Assembly (NCBI RefSeq): GCF_001548035.1
Contig: NZ_AP014723.1
Location: 1,612,001 to 1,676,000, forward strand
Length of the DNA stretch: 64,000 bases
Source of the DNA: Sulfurospirillum sp. UCH001
GTDB lineage: Bacteria > Campylobacterota > Campylobacteria > Campylobacterales > Sulfurospirillaceae
Direction: 5' to 3'
A program made the translations under genes and the position numbers. Each line of letters starts with the position of its first letter. Position 1 is the first letter of the stretch. Of this stretch, positions 17,746 to 26,035 are shown in pieces. Below the pieces are notes generated by a model that saw only the letters and a list, made by a program, of their open reading frames with translations, did not search any database and was not told the origin of the DNA.

Positions 17746-19079
17746 AACCTCTTTGAACCTCTATAAAGAGATTCGCCTTCGTTATTGGTAAGGTTGTAAG
17801 CACAAAAAGGGATCAACTTCCCTTCCAATGTCGAGACATGAATACAACAATCCTTTATACGTTCTAAATTGACATTCCACGCATCCTGAAACGCCATACC
17901 TGAAATGCTAAACGCATTGTTGTAAATAGTGCTTAGTATGGCATCCCAATCAGAGAGTTTTGCATCGGGTGCTTGTTTTTCATACGACCAGTTTCGAGCC
18001 ACAAAGGCTTTGGCTTTTTCTGCACCCACTTCTGCTTTTTCATTGCCACTTGAACAGCAAGAGCGTTTGTTAACAGGCTTTAACACACCCTCTTCTATGA
18101 GGTAATTGCCATGAAACGAACAAAGTGCATTTTCACATCCTGGGGGTTGCATACTCTCTAAGGAAACCATACCATCCGTTTGTGCACAAATATGCTCCAT
18201 TACCTCAGGCAAAGTGATACGCTCCTCATCCTTAGGCGCTTTTGGAATACGCCCAAAATAACTCACTGGCTGAAAATGCACCCCTCTTACCGTAGGAGAG
18301 TGATCGATGCCAAAACGGATGATTTCACCGATGCTACACACATTGACATGGGGAACAATGGTAGGAACAAGCACCACGCCAATGCCAAATTTTCGGCAAT
18401 TTTCAATGGCTTTGCATTTAACCTCAAACAGCGCTTTTCCACGTAAATGTTCATAAATCGCATCATCGACTCCATCAAATTGTAAAAAGATTGAGTTAAG
18501 ACCTGCCTCTTTTAGGGCTTTCACATAGGCTTCATCTTTAGCCATGCGAATGCCATTGGTATTGACCTGAATGAAAGGAAAGCCAAGCTCCACACCCATA
18601 CGCACAATCTGGGGCAAATCATCTCTAACGGTTGGCTCACCGCCTGAGAGCTGAATGTTGCATTTACCTGATGTTTTTAGGATACTCTCAAATTGAAACT
18701 GTAACTGTTGTAATTTTGGATCTTTATTTTTCCCATCCATTGCATCTGCAAAACAAAAACGACAGCTTAAGTTACAACGATTGGTGACTTCAATGAGTGC
18801 GGTACAGGTATGTTGTCTATGTTCACTACAAAGCCCACAATCATAAGGGCAGCCTTGATCCACCTGTGTGCGAGGATTTTTGATGTATGCTCTTTCTTTA
18901 GTGCGTATCCACTCATGTATCGGCGTTTTGCCACGCCACACGATCGTTTCAAATGATCCATGTACCAAACACGTTTTAAGCATCAAGGCTTTATTGTCCT
19001 CTTCGACAATAAAAGCATCAAGTTTGCGTAAACAGATAGGACAGAGGCTTTGTGTCTGCATTACAGGATTTGATGTCAT
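17742..19079 (-). CDS. trsS: Radical SAM enzyme of the Tes/TrsS type
   Basis: A 445-residue radical SAM protein. The N-terminus has a zinc-ribbon-like CPIC at residues 13-16 with CLVHG at 37-41. A further Cys set follows in GCPYDCGLCSEHRQHTC (77-92). The SAM-cleaving cluster is C102-x3-C106-x2-C109 in NRCNLSCRFCFAD, with QLSGGEPTVRDDLP downstream. The C-terminal part holds more cysteines, including CCIHV and PFCAYNLT. This layout is that of the tetraether-lipid-synthase-like (Tes) branch. The reaction here is unknown; in this operon it may modify a pterin cofactor or another small molecule together with the methyltransferase. The symbol follows my recollection of the NCBI family name TrsS. 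Confidence 0.85.
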   Translation of the reverse strand: MTSNPVMQTQSLCPICLRKLDAFIVEEDNKALMLKTCLVHGSFETIVWRGKTPIHEWIRTKERAYIKNPRTQVDQGCPYDCGLCSEHRQHTCTALIEVTNRCNLSCRFCFADAMDGKNKDPKLQQLQFQFESILKTSGKCNIQLSGGEPTVRDDLPQIVRMGVELGFPFIQVNTNGIRMAKDEAYVKALKEAGLNSIFLQFDGVDDAIYEHLRGKALFEVKCKAIENCRKFGIGVVLVPTIVPHVNVCSIGEIIRFGIDHSPTVRGVHFQPVSYFGRIPKAPKDEERITLPEVMEHICAQTDGMVSLESMQPPGCENALCSFHGNYLIEEGVLKPVNKRSCCSSGNEKAEVGAEKAKAFVARNWSYEKQAPDAKLSDWDAILSTIYNNAFSISGMAFQDAWNVNLERIKDCCIHVSTLEGKLIPFCAYNLTNNEGESLYRGSKRL

Positions 19080-19084
19080 TTTAT

Positions 19085-19531
19085 CTACTCTCTATTGCCA
19101 TATTCATAGCCGTGTGCTTGCAAAATCTCATAGACTTTGACATACGCTTTTTGAATGATGCCAGCACAAATAGGCTTAAAGCTCTGATCTCCACTAGCAA
19201 AATCTCTCTCTTCAATGAGCGCAACACATTTGGTTGAGCCAAATTCAGCTTTAAACCACGTATGGAACTCTTGAATCATCTGTAAAAAATCATCTTTACA
19301 AGCTTCATTTTCATTGCCTTTTGCACCATAAAGCCCTAAAACACCGATACCACCTGTAAGTACCCCACAGGTTTTTTGAGTATCTGCGATGCCTCGGCAC
19401 AGCCCTTGTGCGGCACGAATCAGATCATCATTTCGTGAGCCTTCGTCTTCAAGAGCAAGCTTATACATAATCTGCGCACAACAAAAACCCTCTGATGAGA
19501 GTTTAAATAAACGTAGAGATAAATCATCCAT
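19085..19531 (-). CDS. C_GCAxxG_C_C family protein (DVU1555-type)
   Basis: A 148-residue small helical protein with the spaced cysteine pattern that names the family: GFCCAQ near residue 16, a Cys in GLCRG, TCGVLTGG near 55, EACKDD near 80, TKCVAL near 104 and PICAG near 126. These cysteines could hold an Fe-S cluster or another metal; the family has no agreed function but often accompanies redox enzymes. The gene overlaps the end of the methyltransferase gene by 8 bp and precedes the radical SAM gene by 5 bp, so it is fully embedded in the operon. Confidence 0.87.
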   Translation of the reverse strand: MDDLSLRLFKLSSEGFCCAQIMYKLALEDEGSRNDDLIRAAQGLCRGIADTQKTCGVLTGGIGVLGLYGAKGNENEACKDDFLQMIQEFHTWFKAEFGSTKCVALIEERDFASGDQSFKPICAGIIQKAYVKVYEILQAHGYEYGNRE

Positions 19532-20258
19532 TGGTATTGCCTCCTTTTTTGGCGATTAACATAAAGTAACCTGGTTTGCACTGTTTGATATTTTCTTCAA
19601 AAGAACAGCATGTTTGAGTCGCTGCTCCTTCAATGGTTTTGCCCCAAAAAGCCTTCATTGAGCCATGAGAAAAGATAATTTTGACCATAAGCTCTTTGAG
19701 TAACATAGAGCAATCTTCTAAAAGCATGACGGTAAAACCTGTCATCTCGAGCTGTTCTTGCAAAGAGAGTAAATCATGCATTCCACGCATACATGAGGTC
19801 ATGGAAAATGTGTCCATTAAGTCTAGTGTTTCTGGATTTTTGGCATACACATCATTGATGACAAACCAACCCTCATCTTTTAAAACTCTGTACAACTCTT
19901 TTAAAGTACGTGGCAAATCATGCATCAATGACATCGTACACTCTGCCAATACACACTCAAAATGATCATCTGTAAAAGGAAGAAAATCTCCCGTTCCTTT
20001 TACAAACGTTGCAAAAGGATTTTTTTCTTTAGCGATTTTGAGTAGCTTCTCGGATGGGTCAATGCCTACTAGTTTCATTCCATAGTTTTGGAAAAGGTAC
20101 GAGGCTGTTGCGCCCATGCCACAACCAAGGTCAAGGACACGTGATTGTTCATTAAGAGCACAAAAATGAACTGCTTGCTCGGTCAGTTTAAACCCTCCTG
20201 GACGTAGGGTTTCTCCTGTCGCTTCTTGCATACAACAGCTCTCATACACATTGACCAT
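19524..20258 (-). CDS. Class I SAM-dependent methyltransferase (DVU1556-type, TrsM)
   Basis: A 244-residue cytoplasmic enzyme with motif I VLDLGCGMGATASYL, the acidic end of strand two in LVGIDPSEK, and motif IV region LAECTMSLMHD. An unusual Cys pair occurs at the N-terminus (YESCCMQEATG) and another at the C-terminal side (AATQTCCSF), where metal binding or thiol chemistry is possible. It overlaps the C_GCAxxG gene by 8 bp and starts 1 bp after the zinc-ribbon gene stop. The acceptor is unknown. Because every recalled copy lies next to the radical SAM and ligase genes, a shared small-molecule product is likelier than protein or nucleic acid methylation. Confidence 0.87.
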   Translation of the reverse strand: MVNVYESCCMQEATGETLRPGGFKLTEQAVHFCALNEQSRVLDLGCGMGATASYLFQNYGMKLVGIDPSEKLLKIAKEKNPFATFVKGTGDFLPFTDDHFECVLAECTMSLMHDLPRTLKELYRVLKDEGWFVINDVYAKNPETLDLMDTFSMTSCMRGMHDLLSLQEQLEMTGFTVMLLEDCSMLLKELMVKIIFSHGSMKAFWGKTIEGAATQTCCSFEENIKQCKPGYFMLIAKKGGNTNG

Positions 20259-20259
20259 C

Positions 20260-20463
20260 TTACTTATCCTCCAGCCCTTTTTCGACTTCGAGCATTTTTC
20301 CCATCGCTAGCTCATCGCTGATAAAAACCATCTTACAGATTGGGCATTTTAAAAGTTCAACTTCAAAACTGCCCTCCAGATAGCACACTCTTACTTTTTC
20401 GACTACAAGCGCTTCATGGCACTTGTCACACATCCATTGTGCTTCTTTTGTTTGATTTTCCAT
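20260..20463 (-). CDS. Small zinc-ribbon/redox protein (DVU1557-type)
   Basis: A 67-residue protein with two CxxC pairs, MCDKCHEA near residue 12 and LKCPICKMVF near 38, spaced as in a zinc ribbon or rubredoxin-like fold. The rest is charged, and there is no signal peptide. It is placed between the large oxidoreductase and the methyltransferase genes with gaps of 1-2 bp, so its presence is not accidental. It may carry electrons or metal between the partners, or only serve as a structural adaptor. I recall this as the DVU1557 redox-protein family. Confidence 0.82.
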   Translation of the reverse strand: MENQTKEAQWMCDKCHEALVVEKVRVCYLEGSFEVELLKCPICKMVFISDELAMGKMLEVEKGLEDK

Positions 20464-20465
20464 TG

Positions 20466-22832
20466 TTATTTTTCCACCACTTCCATTCTATGGCTGTAGA
20501 CATCTTTCACGATAATGTCACTGCCCTGCTGCTCCTCATACTTCACCCAAAACGTCACATTTTGGACTCTAAGACGTGCGAGATAATCCGATGTTTGGGG
20601 GTTATAAAAACGCTCCTTATGCGTTAGAGAGTTTTCAACCACTTTTTCAATGTCACTTTGCAAGATAAATCGCTTTTCCATCAATGCTATAACTGCATCA
20701 GGAATCGTCAACGTAAAGTTATACGATGGATTCATATCACTCTCCTCTTCATTCCATATCTCTTTAAGAAGCTTGTATTTTAGGCGTTTACGATTGTTTT
20801 GTCGCTCCGAAAGCGTTGGCATTTTTTGAGCTGTTCCTTGGTTTACTTCATTGCCATAAATGATGTCTAAAATATGATAGGTTCGTTTATTGCCCTTCAC
20901 TAGGGTATCTTTACACATCGCACAATAAACTAAAACATCGTCTTCACACTCAGCAATGCGGTCTTTTACAAAGTCCTCTGCTTGTTCAGGGTTGGCATTG
21001 GAGACTAAACCACCGTAACCACAGCATTTTGCTTTCTCTTTGGAGTACTCCAACTCATGGACGCTGTAACCTAAGGTTTTAACGATGTTTCGTACACTTG
21101 CATGAAGCCCTGCATTGTGTCTTGTCGCACACGCATCGTGGATGCAAAGCTCACGTTTTCCTTTTTTGATGTCCACCGCTGGAAGACCATAGGTGTCAAA
21201 GGCTTCCCACAAAGAGATCGTCTTAATCATCGACAAATACTTCTCAAACGTCGCAGCACAACTCGAACACGCTAAGATGAACGTAGGCTCGCCCATCTCT
21301 TGCCATGTTTTATAAATTTTTTCTATACTTTCAGGCATCAAATCATCCCGTCCTGCCCAATCTGCAGGAGCGCCACAACAGCCCAAATAAAGCCCTACAT
21401 CATTGTCCTCGTCTTTGTCTTTAATCGCTCCTACTAAATGCTTATAAATATCTCCGATATACTCTGTATGCGTAGAACTAAGTTGACACCCTGGATAAAA
21501 GAGATACCCTGTTTTCCCAGAGCCCTTGTAAAGCCCTCTCGCATATGCTGAAAAGGCAATCATGGGGTAATAAAAGAGATTTTTTGACGCTTCTTTGCTC
21601 GGTTGAGCGCGAATTAGCGAAAAAGCATCGCTGTTGCTAAATTGCATATCTTTAAGCGCAAAATCATGCGCAGAAATAGGCATTTTGACCTTTTCAACCA
21701 TACTTCGGCGTGTTTCATGAATGATGTCCGCCATACCAATTCCCACAGGGCATACCGCTTTGCACAAACCGCACTCCGTACAGGAGTTGATCATTTTGTT
21801 CGCATGGTGTGTGCCTAGGATTATGCGTTCATTTTGATTGATGGTACGGATGTAACTATCTGGGGTAATGTTAAAGCGTTGTAAATGCACACACGCATTT
21901 ATACACTCATTGCATTGGCATTTAAGGCATCGTTTTGCCTCTGCTATCGCCTCATTTTCATCATACCTATCCGCATGTTTTACCGTAGCTTCAAGAGGTT
22001 CTACTTTTTTAATGTTAAATTCTAATTTTGTTTTAAAAATGCCTTCACGCTCTCTGGAAGCGAGCATGGAGGTTTTAGTAATATAACGATCTATCGAAAC
22101 GACTGCGCGTTTAGCTGAACTAATCGCATCAATAATGGAATTGTTTTTTGTTTGAATTTTTCCTCCGATAAATAAAGAGGATTCATTGGCTTGGAATGTA
22201 TGAGGATTGATCTCATAATCTTTATCCCAACTACCCGCTCCTAAGTAGAGCGCATCATAATTTTTACAGTAATTTTTTAGATCATCATCTGATATTTCGG
22301 CATTATATTGCACCAAAATACCTCTTTTTTCTACCGTTGAGAGCTCTTCTTCGAGAATGGAAACCTCAAGCTCTTTTCCAGCAGACGACCAAAGTGAACC
22401 GCCCAAACGGTCTGTTTTTTCAAAAATAGTAACTTTATAGCCCTTTTTATCGAGCTCCGTTGCGGCAACAATGCCACTGAGCCCTCCACCAATGACTGCA
22501 ACAGAACCCTTGTTTTTAGGTAAAAGCAGTGGTTTTTTAGGGGGCATATAGCCTAAATCAATCACGGTTTTTTCAAGCTCGCTGATGCGAATACTCCCAC
22601 CGCACTCTTGTCGCATACACACCGATTCACACGGATGATCACAAATCTTTCCAATCAGCCTTGCAAAAGGGATTCTGTTTTCCATGATTTTGTACGCTTT
22701 AGCAAAATCACCTTTTTCTATTTCGTGAGCAAAGGCAATCACATCCATATGTACAGGGCAGGACGCCACACATGTGGGAGGTTCTGAATGAATACACTGA
22801 TTGCCAATTTCCAATAATTTATCTAAATCCAT
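20466..22832 (-). CDS. Fe-S flavoprotein oxidoreductase with dicluster and two CCG domains (DVU1558-type)
   Basis: A 788-residue multi-domain redox protein. The N-terminus has a GltD-like Fe-S region (Cys13, 21, 25, 64, 68, 72, 77). Next is a FAD/NAD(P)-binding domain opening with VAVIGGGLSGIVAATEL near residue 115. A two-cluster ferredoxin segment (CLKCQCNECINAC and CTECGLCKAVCPVG) lies at about 300-370. Two CCG domains, as in HdrB/GlpC, follow (FYPGCQLS...YLGCCGAP and IHDACATRH...AKCCGYGGL). About 100 residues with no recognised domain end the protein. It resembles a compact fusion of an NAD(P)H-linked flavoprotein with a heterodisulfide-reductase-like module, and is the likely electron partner of the aldehyde oxidoreductase 68 bp upstream. 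Confidence 0.9.
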   Translation of the reverse strand: MDLDKLLEIGNQCIHSEPPTCVASCPVHMDVIAFAHEIEKGDFAKAYKIMENRIPFARLIGKICDHPCESVCMRQECGGSIRISELEKTVIDLGYMPPKKPLLLPKNKGSVAVIGGGLSGIVAATELDKKGYKVTIFEKTDRLGGSLWSSAGKELEVSILEEELSTVEKRGILVQYNAEISDDDLKNYCKNYDALYLGAGSWDKDYEINPHTFQANESSLFIGGKIQTKNNSIIDAISSAKRAVVSIDRYITKTSMLASREREGIFKTKLEFNIKKVEPLEATVKHADRYDENEAIAEAKRCLKCQCNECINACVHLQRFNITPDSYIRTINQNERIILGTHHANKMINSCTECGLCKAVCPVGIGMADIIHETRRSMVEKVKMPISAHDFALKDMQFSNSDAFSLIRAQPSKEASKNLFYYPMIAFSAYARGLYKGSGKTGYLFYPGCQLSSTHTEYIGDIYKHLVGAIKDKDEDNDVGLYLGCCGAPADWAGRDDLMPESIEKIYKTWQEMGEPTFILACSSCAATFEKYLSMIKTISLWEAFDTYGLPAVDIKKGKRELCIHDACATRHNAGLHASVRNIVKTLGYSVHELEYSKEKAKCCGYGGLVSNANPEQAEDFVKDRIAECEDDVLVYCAMCKDTLVKGNKRTYHILDIIYGNEVNQGTAQKMPTLSERQNNRKRLKYKLLKEIWNEEESDMNPSYNFTLTIPDAVIALMEKRFILQSDIEKVVENSLTHKERFYNPQTSDYLARLRVQNVTFWVKYEEQQGSDIIVKDVYSHRMEVVEK

Positions 22833-22900
22833 TCTTTCTCTCCTCGTTTATTAAAAGATGAGTGAGACACCCTCATATCTCACCCATCACTACATTATGG

Positions 22901-25624
22901 CTATTTAGTTAACGCTGCTAAAACTTTTTCAGGACGTGCTGGCAAGTGAGTCACTCTTGCTCCACACGCATTGTAAATCGCGTTAATAATCGCTGCATGA
23001 GGCGCTGCCAAAGGCATCTCCCCAGCACCAGAAGCACCATAGAAGTTATTGGCTCTTTTGGTTTCTGTGTAGATAAGGTTGAGACTATCTGGTACATCTT
23101 TGATTTTTGGAATACCACAACCTGTGAGTGTTGTATGTTTTTTCAAATCATCAAAGTCTTCGCTCAGTGCCAAACCGATACCTTGAACCAAACCACCATA
23201 CATCTGTCCATCAGCTGCTAATTTGTTGATGATAGTACCGATGTCAGAAGTGAGTGTCATTTTTTCAACATTGGTTTTACCTGTTTTGACATCCACCTCA
23301 ACCTCAGCTACACATACACCATACATATAACCTGCAAATGGGTTACCTTGTCCGCCTGTTGGAGGTGTGTCTGTACATGGCGCTGTCCATTTACCCATGT
23401 ATTTAACCTCACGACCTTCTGCAACCATCTCTTCGTATGTTCGGTATGTGCCATCTGCTTTTTTCAAGCCTTCAAGGAGATTTTTACACGCAACGGTGAT
23501 CGCATTACCTGTCATAAGGTTTTGACGGCTACCACCGGATGGTCCACTGTTTGGAGTTTTAGTCATGTCGTTCATCACAAGATCAATCTGATCTATGGTA
23601 AGGTTAAGTGGTCTTAGTGTTTCATGCGCATACGTGAGTGTACCGATGTCTGCACCTTGTCCATGGTCTTCCCATGATGTACCAATCGCAACACCTTTTG
23701 GTGTGATTTCTGCCCATGCCTCAGAAGTATCTGGACCATCCAAACCACAACCATAGATGTTCACTGAAACACCAACACCGTATTTTTTAGTGCCATCGCT
23801 GGCTGCATTTTTACTTGCAGCTGTTTTTTTAGCAAGTTCATAGACTGGGCGTGATTTATCAAAGAGTCCTTCTAAACAGTATGCATCTGGTGCACAACCT
23901 GTTGGAGTAGTAGAACCCTCACGATAGATGTTTTTGTATCTGAAATCAAATGGATCCATTCCCACTTTTTCTGCAAGTTCATCGATGAGTACTTCAGAAG
24001 GGAACATGATTTCAGGGGCACCGTATCCACGAAATGCTGAGCCCCAACCATGGTTGGTACAAACAGTACGTCCATTACCACGGATATTAGGAATGTTATA
24101 ACCAGCTCCACCAAATTGGAAACCACGTTGTGTAAGAAGATCACCAAATTCAGAGTATGGACCATGATCAACGCTCCAATCAGACTCAAGCGCTAAGATT
24201 TTTCCCTCTTTATCAGCAGCCATTTTCATGGTTGTCCAGAATGGTGAACGCTTTCCTGTATAGGTAATTTGTTGGAACATATTGAACTCAAGGTATACTG
24301 GTCTGCCAGTCGCTAATGTTGCAACACCTAAAAGTCCTTCCATCGTTGGACTAAATTTATAACCAAATGTCGCACCAATGTTGTTTTGAACGATAAAGAC
24401 ATCCTCAGCTTTCATACCAAGACCTTCAGCGATCATCAAGGCATGGAAGTGAAGTGCGATACTCTTAGAGTGAATAATGAGTTTTCCTTCATAATTAACA
24501 TACGCAAAACCAACATCTGGCTCGAGTGGTAAGTGTGGTTGTCTTTGAGTATAGAAGCTATCTTCTGCTACGTATGGAGCACTTTTCATGATCGCATCTG
24601 TCTCATTACCTTTAGCGATATAGTTGGTAAAATAAACGTTAGGAGTGCCAGGGTGAATCTCAATCGCATCTTCTGCCATCGCATCTGGAGCGTTCATATA
24701 CGCTGGTAACTCTTCAATTTCAACTTTCACTTTATCCACACCTGCATGAGCCGCTTTTTCATTTTCTGCCAAAACAATCGCGATAGCATCACCAAATTGG
24801 AAGATTTTTTTATCATTTAAGATTGGTCTATCTAAACCATCGCCTTTGTTAGATGGGAATGCCAAACCGTTAATGCGATTTGTTCCTTTAACATCTTTAT
24901 AAGTAAGTACCGCAACGACACCAGGAACTTTTTTAGCCTCTTCGGTGTCGATAGAGATGATGTTCGCATGAGAAACTTTTGCTTGAACGATTTTTGCATG
25001 AAGTGTGTTAGAAGGAAGTTTAAGACCAAGATCCGCACCAAAGTCCCATGTTCCCATGACTTTTGCCATTGCAGATGGGCGTACAAGCGATGAGCCAATT
25101 AAAGAAGCACCCTCAGGAATGGTTTTCCAGAAGTCTTTCACACTAAGCTCGCCACGAATAATTTTTGCTGCATCCATAACCGCATCAACAAGAGGTTTAT
25201 AACCTGTACAACGGCATAGATTTTTATTTTTTTGGAACCAGTCACGCACCTCTTCACGGGTTGGGTTAGTGTTTTGCTCTAAAAGTGCTTTTGCTGAGAC
25301 GATGAAGCCTGGAGTACAGAAGCCGCATTGTGCGCCACCGTGTACCATCCAAGCGATTTGAAGTGGATGAAGTTTGTCTTTCGTACCAACGCCTTCAATG
25401 GTGATGATTTCATCATTATCTTCCACTTTTTTCATCTTTGTAATACACGCACGAATAAGCTTACCATTATGAATGACGGTACACGTACCACATTCACCGC
25501 TACCACAACCTACTTTTGTGCCTGTAAGACCCAACTGTTTTCTAAGCACATCCGATAATTTTTCTTCCGCTTCCGCAACTAATGTTGTTTTAACCCCATT
25601 GATAATTATTGTTCTTTTTAACAT
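22901..25624 (-). CDS. mop: Mop-type molybdenum aldehyde oxidoreductase
   Basis: A 907-residue single-chain enzyme of the xanthine oxidase family that oxidises aldehydes to acids. [2Fe-2S] ligands are Cys40, 45, 48 and 60 (GCGSGECGTC), and Cys100, 103, 137 and 139 (QCGFC, LCRCTG). The catalytic Glu is residue 869 in GASGAGEMPLAAPH. As I recall them, these numbers and the total length are those of D. gigas MOP. A FAD domain is absent, as in MOP. ATG 25624 was chosen because GAGG precedes it by 7 nt and gives 907 residues; the frame extends 21 codons further up without a comparable site. No signal peptide. It heads the ten-gene operon, behind twin palindromes. Confidence 0.95.
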   Translation of the reverse strand: MLKRTIIINGVKTTLVAEAEEKLSDVLRKQLGLTGTKVGCGSGECGTCTVIHNGKLIRACITKMKKVEDNDEIITIEGVGTKDKLHPLQIAWMVHGGAQCGFCTPGFIVSAKALLEQNTNPTREEVRDWFQKNKNLCRCTGYKPLVDAVMDAAKIIRGELSVKDFWKTIPEGASLIGSSLVRPSAMAKVMGTWDFGADLGLKLPSNTLHAKIVQAKVSHANIISIDTEEAKKVPGVVAVLTYKDVKGTNRINGLAFPSNKGDGLDRPILNDKKIFQFGDAIAIVLAENEKAAHAGVDKVKVEIEELPAYMNAPDAMAEDAIEIHPGTPNVYFTNYIAKGNETDAIMKSAPYVAEDSFYTQRQPHLPLEPDVGFAYVNYEGKLIIHSKSIALHFHALMIAEGLGMKAEDVFIVQNNIGATFGYKFSPTMEGLLGVATLATGRPVYLEFNMFQQITYTGKRSPFWTTMKMAADKEGKILALESDWSVDHGPYSEFGDLLTQRGFQFGGAGYNIPNIRGNGRTVCTNHGWGSAFRGYGAPEIMFPSEVLIDELAEKVGMDPFDFRYKNIYREGSTTPTGCAPDAYCLEGLFDKSRPVYELAKKTAASKNAASDGTKKYGVGVSVNIYGCGLDGPDTSEAWAEITPKGVAIGTSWEDHGQGADIGTLTYAHETLRPLNLTIDQIDLVMNDMTKTPNSGPSGGSRQNLMTGNAITVACKNLLEGLKKADGTYRTYEEMVAEGREVKYMGKWTAPCTDTPPTGGQGNPFAGYMYGVCVAEVEVDVKTGKTNVEKMTLTSDIGTIINKLAADGQMYGGLVQGIGLALSEDFDDLKKHTTLTGCGIPKIKDVPDSLNLIYTETKRANNFYGASGAGEMPLAAPHAAIINAIYNACGARVTHLPARPEKVLAALTK

Positions 25625-25658
25625 GTTTGTACCTCGACAATATAGTTTTTGCAAACAT

Positions 25659-25687
25659 ATATGCAAAAAAAGCATATTTATAGACAT
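25659..25687 (-). promoter_or_regulatory. Palindromic operator copy 1 of the mop operon
   Basis: ATATGC-N7-GCATAT (25659-25677), followed after 4 nt by AGACAT (25682-25687) on the plus strand. Its centre is 44 nt before the mop ATG. The half-sites match perfectly while the 7-nt spacer (all A) differs from that of copy 2, as expected for a dimeric regulator site. ModE-, TunR- or response-regulator-type control is conceivable; the protein is unknown. Confidence 0.7.
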
Positions 25688-25720
25688 AAGCTTTCTGAAA
25701 AACCATATTTACTTTATTTA

Positions 25721-25749
25721 ATATGCTATTTTTGCATATCATAAGACAT
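25721..25749 (-). promoter_or_regulatory. Palindromic operator copy 2 of the mop operon
   Basis: ATATGC-N7-GCATAT (25721-25739), then 4 nt and AGACAT (25744-25749). It repeats copy 1 at an offset of exactly 62 bp, close to six helical turns, so two bound dimers would face the same side of the DNA. The spacer (TATTTTT) is not conserved with copy 1. Confidence 0.7.
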
Positions 25750-26035
25750 GAATTTTCAAAAATCTCACCATTTTAAAACCGCCACACATTTCACAACTCA
25801 CTGCATCACTCATGTTTTGTAGAATCTTTGTTTTTCCTCCCGTAAGATATGTATTTTTTACTTTAATCTCTACGAAAGATAATATAGTACGAATGTAGCA
25901 TGAGTATAGCAAGGGGGCCTATTCAAAATCACTATCATCAAAAAATTGGCTAATGTGTGATATGGTTACATACTAAATCGTATTCATTTTCCTTCTTGCC
26001 TTTACTTTATAGCCTCTAAATGGGAGATGCCTTTT

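Larger units (their letters stand above)
25625..26035. other. Divergent intergenic region between mop operon and FIST kinase
   Basis: The only gene-free stretch above 300 bp in the window. The mop-proximal part (25659-25749) carries two copies of a palindromic element. The remainder (about 25750-26020) is AT-rich with no convincing ORF, RNA gene or strong terminator. Promoters for both directions must lie here. TATAAA on the minus strand at 25676-25681 is one possible mop -10 and would overlap the first palindrome, but no matching -35 is clear. Confidence 0.7.

Noticed and set aside
23348-23617. Open frames on the plus strand inside the mop gene
   Set aside because: They are antisense to a complete, motif-rich coding region, and no ribosome binding site or recognisable domain supports them.
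25659-25739. The twin palindromes as transcription terminators
   Set aside because: They are AT-rich, lie upstream of mop, have only 6-bp stems, and no gene ends next to them.
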